Assembly: GCA_963736525.1 (NCBI GenBank)
Contig: CAVTPF010000013.1
Coordinates: forward strand, 186,001 to 250,000
Length of the DNA: 64,000 bases
Source of the DNA: Bog-473 sp963736525
Lineage (GTDB): Bacteria; Actinomycetota; Acidimicrobiia; Acidimicrobiales; RAAP-2
Reading direction: 5' to 3'
Shown here: positions 57,499 to 64,000 of the stretch, in pieces
How the letters are laid out: each line of letters begins with the position of its first letter
Position numbering within the stretch: the stretch's first letter is position 1
Translations under genes and position numbers: made by a program
Notes under the pieces: model-generated
Told to the model about the DNA's origin: nothing
The model's input: only the letters and a program-made list of their open reading frames with translations
Databases searched by the model: none

Positions 57499-58594
57499 GT
57501 GAACGCCGGCCACAGCGGGGGTGGCGTGCCGCCCCGGGTCTCACCCCTGCACGCGGCGCATCTCGCGCTCGGCGCGAAGATGGTCCTGTTCGGGGGTTGG
57601 GAGATGCCCCTGGCCTATCCGTCGGGCACGGTGGCCGAGCACCGGGCGTGCCGCACGTCCGCGGTGGCCTTCGACGTCAGCCACCTGGGCAGCGTCCGCG
57701 TCACGGGTCCCGACGGCTTCGAGCATCTGCAGCGCTCCTTCAGCAACGACCTGCGGCGCATCCACCCGGGACGCGCGCAATACACCCACCTGCTCGACGA
57801 GGACGGGTTCGTCGTCGACGACATGATCGTGTGGTGGGTCGACGACGAGCGATTCGACGTCATGCCCAACGCCTCGAACACGAGCGACGTTCTCGAGGCC
57901 ATCGGCGGGACGGACGTGACCGCACAGCGGGCCGTCATCGCGGTGCAGGGGCCCGACGCCCGCGCCCGGCTGTCCAAGGTGTCGCCGGAAGCCGCGGCGG
58001 TCCACCGGTTCAACGTCGAGCGCTTCGAATGGGGTGGAGCGACGTGCCTGGTTGCGGGCACCGGCTACACGGGTGAGGACGGCGTCGAGTGTGAGGTGCC
58101 GGCTGAGATCGCAATGGGCTTTTGGGGGGCCGTCCTCGGCCAGGGTGTTCTCCCGGCGGGTCTTGGCGCGCGCGACACGCTGCGCCTCGAGGCGGGCCTG
58201 CCGCTGCACGGCCACGAGCTGGGCCCGGGCGTCACCCCCCTCCAGGCCGGGCTGGGCTGGGTCGTCGGCTGGGACAAGGGAGACTTCACCGGCCGGGCCG
58301 CGCTCGAAGAGGAACGTGTCAACGGCCCCACCCGACGCCTGCGGGGTTTCGTGGCCGACGGCCGGCAACCCCTGCGCGACGGCGCCGAGGTGCGCCGCGG
58401 CCCGGACCGGGTCGGCATCCTCACCAGCGGCAACTTCTCGCCCATGCGCGAGCGAGGCATCGGTCTTGGCTTCGTCGACGCCGACGCGCTGGCTGCTCGA
58501 CGGGGACGAGGTCACGGTGGTCCAACGCGGCCGCGAGCGGGCGGCGCACCTCGTCCGCCCGCCTCTGTGGCCGATCCGGGAAGAGAGCGAGTAG
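57499..58594 (+). CDS. gcvT: glycine cleavage system aminomethyltransferase (T protein), one frameshift
   Basis: Transfers the methylene group from the H-protein arm to tetrahydrofolate. Typical parts are SPLHAAHLALGAKMVLFGGW, CRTSAVAFDVSHLGSVRVTG, YTHLLDEDGFVVDDMIVWWV with the folate-side aspartate, and GTGYTGEDGVECEVPAEIA. One extra base near 58492 shifts the last 30 residues to LLDGDEVTVVQRGRERAAHL and the stop codon at 58594. Without repair the ORF runs to 58665 into the riboswitch. It precedes the gcvP riboswitch. Confidence 0.88.
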
Positions 58595-58668
58595 GTCCGG
58601 CGGCTCGGCCTGGGGTCGTGGGCCCGTGCCGTATAGTGGGTCGCACAACTGAATACGCCGTTTGAACC

Positions 58669-58855
58669 GGAGCGCCAGAGTCCCCGAAGTACGCAGGCGA
58701 GGGGACGCCGGAGGAGCAACTCTCCCCGAGAAACTCTCAGGCCGACATACCGCTCCGGCGAGGCAACTCTGGAAAGCGGGCGCTCCGGCGTCTGCACCGA
58801 AGGTGGAAGCCGCGGACGCGGCGAGACTCTCAGGTCCGATGACAGAGCGGGGAGG
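58669..58855 (+). promoter_or_regulatory. tandem glycine riboswitch upstream of gcvP
   Basis: Two glycine aptamers in series. Each contains the conserved CTCTCAGG segment (about 58735 and 58827) and the GCC-type helices around it (for example GAGGAGCAACTCTCCCCGAG in the first). The second aptamer follows at 58757. gcvP starts 47 nt later. Tandem glycine riboswitches usually switch on glycine degradation when glycine is high. A -10-like TATAGT lies at 58632-58637, just upstream. Confidence 0.88.
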
Positions 58856-58901
58856 ACGTCCAGCTCGCTCCGTGTCACCACGGGGCACGAGGGAGGCCTC
58901 C

Positions 58902-61775
58902 GTGACCGACCAGCACCCAGCCATCCGATCAGGCGTACTCGAGCCCTTCGAGGACTTCGTGCACCGCCATATCGGTCCCTCGGACGAGGAGCAGGTGGCC
59001 ATGCTCAAGGTCCTGGGTTACGAGTCGCTTGATGCGCTGATCGACGCGGCGCTGCCAGACGGCGTCCGGAGCTTCGGCGCACTCGGCCTGCCGCCGGCGG
59101 TATCGGAGCACACGGTGCTAAATGAGCTGCGCGAGCTCGCCTCGCGCAACCGGGTCGCCGAACCCTTGATCGGCCTCGGCTACCACGGCACGATCACGCC
59201 CGGTGTGATCCGACGCAACGTCCTCGAGAGCCCGGCCTGGTACACCGCCTACACCCCGTACCAACCCGAGATCAGCCAGGGGCGCCTAGAGGCCTTGTTG
59301 AACTTCCAGACAATGGTGTCGGATCTCAGCGGGCTCGAGACGGCCAACGCATCGCTGCTCGACGAGAGCACCGCAGTGGCCGAGGCGGTGACGCTCATGC
59401 GCCGGCGCGCCGGGGTCGAGGCACATCGGGTGCTCGTCGACGCCGACTGCCTCCCGCAGACCCTTGCTGTGTTGGAAACTCGGCTCGAGCCGCTCGGGAT
59501 CGAGGTCGCCCTGGTCGATCTCGACGACGGCCTCCCCGTCGGCGATTTCTTCGGCGTCGTGCAGCAGTACCCGGGTTGTTCGGGCGCCATCCGGGACCTC
59601 GCCGCGCTGACCGAGGAGGCCCACGCCCGTGGCGCGCTGGTGGCGGTGGCCGCCGACCTCCTGGCACTGACCCTCCTCAAGCCCCCGGGGGAGTGGGGGG
59701 CCGACGTCGTGGTCGGGTCGTCGCAGCGTTTCGGCGTTCCACTCTGGTACGGAGGGCCGCACGCAGCGTTCATGGCGGTGAAGGCGGGTCTCGAGCGGGA
59801 TCTCCCGGGACGACTGGTCGGGCTGTCGATCGACGCGGAGGAGCGGCCCGCCTACCGGCTGGCGCTCCAGACGCGCGAGCAGCACATCCGACGGGAGAAG
59901 GCGACATCGAACATCTGCACCGCGCAGGTCCTCTTGGCGGTCGTCGCCTCCATGTATGCGGTGTACCACGGCGCGGAGGGACTGCGGGGCATCGCCCGGC
60001 GGGTCCACGGCCGGGCCGTCGAGCTGGCCGACGGCCTGCAGCGGGCGGGCTTCGACCTCCTCCATCGGGAGTTCTTCGACACGGTCGTCGTGCGGACACC
60101 GGGGCGGGCCGCCGCCATCGTGGCCGAGGCGGGCGCACGGGGCGTGTTGCTCCGTCTGGTCGACGAGGACCACGTCGGCCTCTCGTGTGGTGAGACGACC
60201 ACGGCCGGGCACGTGACCGCCGTGCTCGGTGCCTTCGGGGTGACCGAGAGCGGGGCAGAGGAGGACGACCCGGGCACGGCCCTGCCGGCGTCGCTGTTGC
60301 GCCGCGGCCCCATCCTGAGCCACCCGGTCTTCTCCGAGCACCACTCCGAGACGGCCATGTTGCGCTACCTGCGCCGGCTCTCGGACCGGGATTTCGCCCT
60401 CGACCGCGGCATGATCCCCCTCGGCTCGTGCACCATGAAGCTGAACGCCACCACCGAGATGGAACCGGTAGGCCTGCTCGGGTTCGCCGACATCCATCCC
60501 TTCGCGCCGCTCGAGAGCACCCCGGGGTACCTGTCACTCATCGACGACCTCGAAGCGTGGTTGGCCCGCGTCACCGGGTACGCCAAGGTCTCGGTTCAAC
60601 CCAACGCGGGCAGCCAGGGAGAGCTGGCCGGACTCCTCGCCATCCGGGCCTACCACCGGTCACGGGGCGACTTCCATCGCGACGTCTGCCTCATCCCTTC
60701 GAGCGCGCACGGCACCAACGCCGCTTCGGCCGTCATGGCGGGCATGAGGGTGGTGGTGGTCGCGGCCCTCGGCGACGGCGCCGTCGATCTCGACGACCTC
60801 CGTCGCAAGTGCGAGGAGCACGGCGAGCGGCTGGCGGCGATCATGGTCACCTACCCCTCGACCCACGGGGTCTACGAGGAGGGCATCGGCGAGATGTGCT
60901 CCCTGGTCCACCGGCACGGCGGCCAGGTCTACATCGACGGCGCCAACCTCAACGCCCTGCTCGGTCTCGCACAACCCGGCCACTTCGGCGGCGACGTCTC
61001 GCATCTCAACCTGCACAAGACGTTCTGCATCCCCCACGGCGGCGGCGGACCCGGCGTCGGACCGGTCGCGGTGGCCGAGCACCTGGTGCCGTTCCTGCCG
61101 TCGCATCCGATGCACCCCCGGCCCGAGCAACGTGACGGCATCGGACCGGTCAGCGCGGCACCGTTCGGCAGCGCGGGGATCCTGGCCATCAGCTGGGCCT
61201 ACATCCGGTTGCTCTCGGGTCCGGGCCTGGCCCATGCCACCAAGTCGGCCGTCCTGGCCGCGAACTACGTGGCGGCGCGGTTGGCCCCGTCCTTCCCGAT
61301 CCTCTACACCGGGAAGGACGGCCTGGTGGCCCACGAGTGCATCCTCGATCTGCGTCCCCTCACGAAGAGCACCGGCGTCACCGTCGACGACGTGGCGAAG
61401 CGGCTGATCGATTACGGCTTTCACGCCCCAACCGTGAGCTTCCCGGTCGCCGGCACGCTGATGGTCGAGCCGACCGAGAGCGAGGATCTGGCGGAGCTCG
61501 ACCGCTTCTGCGAGGCGATGATCGCCATCCGGTCCGAGATCGATCAGGTGGCAGCGGGCCGATGGTCCATCGAGGACAGTCCGCTGCGCGGCGCGCCGCA
61601 CACGGCGGCGGCACTGGTGTCGGCCTGGGAGCGACCCTACGACCGTGAGACCGCGGTGTTCCCCGCCGGGCTGACCGCGGCGAAGTACTGGCCCCCGGTG
61701 GCGCGGATCAACCAGGCCTACGGAGATCGCCACCTGATGTGCACGTGCCCTCCGCTGGACGCGTTCGCTTCCTAG
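58902..61775 (+). CDS. gcvP: glycine dehydrogenase (aminomethyl-transferring), single-chain P protein
   Basis: A 957-residue PLP enzyme that decarboxylates glycine and loads the methylamine on GcvH. The N-terminal half has DFVHRHIGPSDEEQVAMLKV and TPYQPEISQGRLEALLNFQT. The C-terminal half has the PLP lysine in HLNLHKTFCIPHGGGGPGVG and SAHGTNAASAVMAGMRVVVV. It is the fused form rather than GcvPA/GcvPB. The ORF is open from 58662, but GTG 58902 follows GGGAGG at the right distance and lies after the riboswitch. No break is seen in the gene. Confidence 0.95.
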   Translation: MTDQHPAIRSGVLEPFEDFVHRHIGPSDEEQVAMLKVLGYESLDALIDAALPDGVRSFGALGLPPAVSEHTVLNELRELASRNRVAEPLIGLGYHGTITPGVIRRNVLESPAWYTAYTPYQPEISQGRLEALLNFQTMVSDLSGLETANASLLDESTAVAEAVTLMRRRAGVEAHRVLVDADCLPQTLAVLETRLEPLGIEVALVDLDDGLPVGDFFGVVQQYPGCSGAIRDLAALTEEAHARGALVAVAADLLALTLLKPPGEWGADVVVGSSQRFGVPLWYGGPHAAFMAVKAGLERDLPGRLVGLSIDAEERPAYRLALQTREQHIRREKATSNICTAQVLLAVVASMYAVYHGAEGLRGIARRVHGRAVELADGLQRAGFDLLHREFFDTVVVRTPGRAAAIVAEAGARGVLLRLVDEDHVGLSCGETTTAGHVTAVLGAFGVTESGAEEDDPGTALPASLLRRGPILSHPVFSEHHSETAMLRYLRRLSDRDFALDRGMIPLGSCTMKLNATTEMEPVGLLGFADIHPFAPLESTPGYLSLIDDLEAWLARVTGYAKVSVQPNAGSQGELAGLLAIRAYHRSRGDFHRDVCLIPSSAHGTNAASAVMAGMRVVVVAALGDGAVDLDDLRRKCEEHGERLAAIMVTYPSTHGVYEEGIGEMCSLVHRHGGQVYIDGANLNALLGLAQPGHFGGDVSHLNLHKTFCIPHGGGGPGVGPVAVAEHLVPFLPSHPMHPRPEQRDGIGPVSAAPFGSAGILAISWAYIRLLSGPGLAHATKSAVLAANYVAARLAPSFPILYTGKDGLVAHECILDLRPLTKSTGVTVDDVAKRLIDYGFHAPTVSFPVAGTLMVEPTESEDLAELDRFCEAMIAIRSEIDQVAAGRWSIEDSPLRGAPHTAAALVSAWERPYDRETAVFPAGLTAAKYWPPVARINQAYGDRHLMCTCPPLDAFAS

Positions 61776-62162
61776 GCCAGCGCCATGAGCGCGATGCCGA
61801 CGGCCGCCGCGGTCACGCAGACGGCGAGCGAGCCCAGCGTGTAGACCACCGCTTGGGTGCGGTGACCGATATGGAGCAGGTGGATCGTCTCCCAGCTCGC
61901 GGTCGACCACGTGGTGTACCCCCCGCACAACCCGACCCCGATCACGGCGAGCACGTGGGTGCCGAGGCCGTGATAGAGCGAGAGCCCGGTGAGCACGCCG
62001 AGGACGAGGGAACCCGACGCATTGACCACCATGGTGCCGAGCGGGCAGCGGATCGGAACGGCGCAGGCCGAGATGGTGGATGAGCAGCGCCCGCAGGACC
62101 GCCCCGGCGCCGCCGGCCACGGCGACCAGCAGGGCAACGGCGAGAGTGGGGGAGGAGCTCAC
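61772..62162 (-). CDS. crcB: fluoride channel CrcB/Fluc, second copy, one frameshift
   Basis: A four-helix membrane protein of about 128 residues. Typical parts are VALLVAVAGGAGAVLRALLI, then, after one extra base near 62070, PLGTMVVNASGSLVLGVLTG and VIGVGLCGGYTTWSTASWET, with the family motif GGYTTWST. Fluc channels export fluoride as dual-topology dimers; here the two genes may form a heterodimer. It starts at GTG 62162, overlapping the stop codon of the first crcB gene. It converges with gcvP. Confidence 0.85.
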
Positions 62163-62686
62163 GAGACGACGAGCCTCCTGCCGAGCGCATGGCCGGCCAC
62201 GACCAGGGCCAGGCCGCCGGCGACGGTGGCGGCCAGATAGGCCAGGCAGCTGGCGACATCACCGTGCCGGGCCAGGAGGGTGGCATCGACGGCCAGGGTG
62301 GAGTACGTGGTCCATCCGCCCAGGAAGCCGACCACGAGGAGCGGGCGCAGGGCGCGGAGCCGGTGCGAGACGTTCTCGGTCAGGGGCATCACCAGCCCGA
62401 TGGCGAACGAGCCGGTCAGGTTGACCAGCAGGGTGACCCAGGGAAAGGCGCCCGGGGCGAGCGGGTGGAGCGCCTCCAGCAGGTAGCGGGCGACCGTACC
62501 GAGCGCCCCGCCGACGAAGATGGCCACCAGCGTCGATGCGGACAGCCCCAACAGCGGAAGCATGGGTTCGTCGAGGAGGTCGTGCTCGTGCCGCTCGAAG
62601 AGCGCACGTTCGTGAGCAAGGACTTCACGCTGGTGCGACGCAGGTTCGTGCACGTTCGGGGTGTGGTGCGGTAGCGGTTCCTCCAT
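62159..62686 (-). CDS. crcB: fluoride channel CrcB/Fluc, first copy
   Basis: A 175-residue channel with a hydrophilic N-terminal extension of about 45 residues rich in His/Glu (LAHERALFERHEHDLLDEP). Helices follow, with TLVAIFVGGALGTVARYLLE, VTLLVNLTGSFAIGLVMPLT and the motif VGFLGGWTTYSTLAVDATLL. The frame is open to 62719, but that ATG lies inside the fluoride riboswitch. ATG 62686 has GGGAGGG upstream and is preferred. Confidence 0.88.
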   Translation of the reverse strand: MEEPLPHHTPNVHEPASHQREVLAHERALFERHEHDLLDEPMLPLLGLSASTLVAIFVGGALGTVARYLLEALHPLAPGAFPWVTLLVNLTGSFAIGLVMPLTENVSHRLRALRPLLVVGFLGGWTTYSTLAVDATLLARHGDVASCLAYLAATVAGGLALVVAGHALGRRLVVS

Positions 62687-62705
62687 GGCTCGGCCCTCCC
62701 GTGCC

Positions 62706-62776
62706 GCCTCAGGAGCCATCAGCCATGTCGTGCCGGCGGTTCGGGGCGCTGCCCCCCGGCGGGACCCATCGCCGGA
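62706..62776 (-). promoter_or_regulatory. fluoride riboswitch (crcB motif)
   Basis: On the minus strand the order is GGCGATGGGTCCCGCC, a GC hairpin, GAACCGCCGGC and GGCTGATGGCTCCTG. These match the conserved fluoride-aptamer segments (GGCGATGG, AACCGCC, GCTGATGGCTCCT). It ends about 20 nt before the crcB start, so fluoride binding would turn on both channel genes. Confidence 0.88.
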
Positions 62777-62842
62777 CGTCGTGCTACTCGGCCCGCAGCG
62801 TACTCGCGCCTGGCGAGGCGACGACGGACCCCGCAGCGCGGA

Positions 62843-63601
62843 TCAGTCGAGGCGGGGTCCCGGGGCCCGCCGGAACTGGAAGGGCTCGCTCTCCCGCCCG
62901 GCGACGACGTACCAGCACTGACCGGTGCTGTCGGAGTCCAGGATGCGCTGGAACGCTGCGACGACGTCGGCCACGTCGATGATCGGGAAACCCATGTCGA
63001 GCAGCGTCTGCTCGGAGCCCTTGATGATGTCGGTATAGGCGAAGGACGGGCAGAGCGCGTGCACGCGGATGCCGTCCGGCTCGTAGACCTGGCCCAGCGA
63101 ACGCGTCAGTCCGACGACGGCGTGCTTGTTGGCCGCATAGATCGGGTCGAACGGCGTGGCGACCAGTCCGGCCATGGAGGCGGTGGCCACGATCGTTCCA
63201 CCCCCACTGGCCTTGATGGCACGGCGGGCGGCCGCGATGCCGTACACGACACCGTCGAGGTTGATCGCCATGGAGCGTCGGTAGGCCTCGGGGTCGAAAT
63301 CGTCGCCCATGCCGCACCACGAGGTGACGCCAGCGTTCAGGTGCGCGATGTGCAGCCCACCGAACGCCTCGACTGCGCCGGCGACGGCGGCCGTGCTGGC
63401 GGTGGGGTCAGCGACGTCGGTCTGGACGAAACGACCGTCGAGCTCGTCGGCGATCTCCTTGCCCCGCGCCCCGTCGATGTCGGCGATGACGACGCGGGCG
63501 CCCTGGGCCGCCAGATGTCGGGCAACGCCTTCACCGATGCCGTTGCTGCCGCCGGTGATCAGGGCGACCTTGCCGTCCACGTCCATTGCCATTTCGCTCA
63601 T
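62843..63601 (-). CDS. short-chain dehydrogenase/reductase
   Basis: A 252-residue classical SDR using NAD(P)H. The cofactor motif TGGSNGIGEGVARHLAAQG is near residue 16, followed by VIADIDGARG, which favours NAD because an aspartate ends strand 2. The NAG motif is in HLNAGVTSWCGMGDD, the catalytic serine in GTIVATASMAGLVATPF and the YxxxK in PIYAANKHAVVGLTRSLG. The substrate is unknown. No operon partner is evident. Confidence 0.9.
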   Translation of the reverse strand: MSEMAMDVDGKVALITGGSNGIGEGVARHLAAQGARVVIADIDGARGKEIADELDGRFVQTDVADPTASTAAVAGAVEAFGGLHIAHLNAGVTSWCGMGDDFDPEAYRRSMAINLDGVVYGIAAARRAIKASGGGTIVATASMAGLVATPFDPIYAANKHAVVGLTRSLGQVYEPDGIRVHALCPSFAYTDIIKGSEQTLLDMGFPIIDVADVVAAFQRILDSDSTGQCWYVVAGRESEPFQFRRAPGPRLD

Positions 63602-63621
63602 CGTAGAGGAAGGCGCCGCGT

Positions 63622-64000
63622 TCAGCCGAGGAGCGGCGCCGGGACGGGGCGGGCGTGCACGACGCTCAAGTGCTGTATGGGACGCGTCATGGCCACGTAG
63701 AGCAGTCGCAGCCCACGCCGGTCCTCTCCGGCGATCGCGGAGGGCTCGACGACCACCACGGCGTCGAATTCGAGCCCCTTGGCCGCCGGCGCGGGGACGA
63801 TCGTGATGGGCCGGCTCATGGCGTCACGTTCGAGGATGCCGACATCGCCGTCACGTCGGGCCAGCCGGGTGAACTCCGGCACGAGCTCCTCTGGGACCAC
63901 GACGGCGACGAGTCGCATGCTCGTGGGAGAGCGAGTGCGGCCTCGGTCATCGCGGCGGTGGCCAAAGCGCCGGGTTCCACGTTGCGCACGGCCGGGTCGG
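63622..64000 (-). CDS. UvrD/HelD-like helicase, C-terminal part, cut by the window edge
   Basis: The end of a superfamily 1 helicase or HelD-type protein. ITIVPAPAAKGLEFDAVVVV contains the motif V region (KGLEFD), and GLRLLYVAMTRPIQHLSVVH is motif VI (YVAxTR), whose arginine contacts ATP. The upstream piece (PAVRNVEPGALATAAMTEAA) is in another frame; a one-base break lies near 63920. The N-terminal Walker motifs are outside the window, so UvrD-like and HelD-like types cannot be separated with certainty. Confidence 0.78.
   Translation of the reverse strand, partial: RPGRAQRGTRRFGHRRDDRGRTRSPTSMRLVAVVVPEELVPEFTRLARRDGDVGILERDAMSRPITIVPAPAAKGLEFDAVVVVEPSAIAGEDRRGLRLLYVAMTRPIQHLSVVHARPVPAPLLG

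Overview
The window is 64 kb of high-GC actinobacterial DNA. The 16S rRNA and the gene families (FHA protein of the GarA type, FtsR-like MerR, DUF1844-like protein next to infC, single-chain glycine decarboxylase) suggest a member of the Acidimicrobiia or a close relative. This placement comes from reading the sequence; no tree was run. Gene starts are often GTG, and several genes appear leaderless.

Region 1 (0-20 kb) is housekeeping. It holds an alpha/beta hydrolase, a thioesterase and hisG, then a TetR gene that has lost the front of its DNA-binding domain and a polyketide-cyclase-like protein. The translation block follows: infC (apparently with an AUC start), rpmI, rplT, a SpoU-type rRNA methyltransferase, pheS and pheT. 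After a double GNAT protein comes a compact arginine operon, argC-J-B-D-F-R-G-H, with candidate ArgR boxes over a leaderless argC promoter. Its own repressor gene lies inside the operon.

Region 2 (20-30.2 kb) has a wax-ester-synthase-like acyltransferase, a DNA glycosylase and a complete rrn operon: promoter, 16S, a spacer without tRNA, 23S, 5S and terminator. The 23S gene spans about 4.9 kb because three group I introns interrupt it. Two lie in helix 69 only 12 nt apart, after positions equivalent to E. coli 1911 and 1923. The third follows position 2604 in the peptidyl-transferase centre. Two introns carry LAGLIDADG endonuclease genes, one intact and one frameshifted. The middle intron has lost its ORF but keeps its core elements. 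This is the most unusual feature of the window.

Region 3 (30-51 kb) carries a TPR protein, an L,D-transpeptidase, class I aldolase, 2-oxoacid:ferredoxin oxidoreductase KorAB, DUF1015, a phosphatidyltransferase, a very long GDP-mannose pyrophosphorylase/phosphomannomutase fusion, gcvH-garA-ftsR-DUF151, a lipoprotein, an oxidoreductase, a peptidase, a membrane protein and DUF4245. Almost every gene from 33.4 to 51 kb is broken by single-base frameshifts. Nearly all have the same polarity (one extra base, often in a G or C run), so the consensus here is probably faulty and the genes are probably intact in the organism.

Region 4 (51-64 kb) has divergent thiD and thiG, an iron-regulated Fe(III) ABC transporter behind a DtxR/IdeR-type palindrome, a second MerR gene, a small nuclease-fold protein, gcvT, a tandem glycine riboswitch driving gcvP, paired crcB fluoride channels under a fluoride riboswitch, an SDR dehydrogenase and the C-terminal end of a helicase. 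GcvH, GcvT and GcvP supply three of the four glycine-cleavage proteins. GarA and KorAB both act around 2-oxoglutarate.
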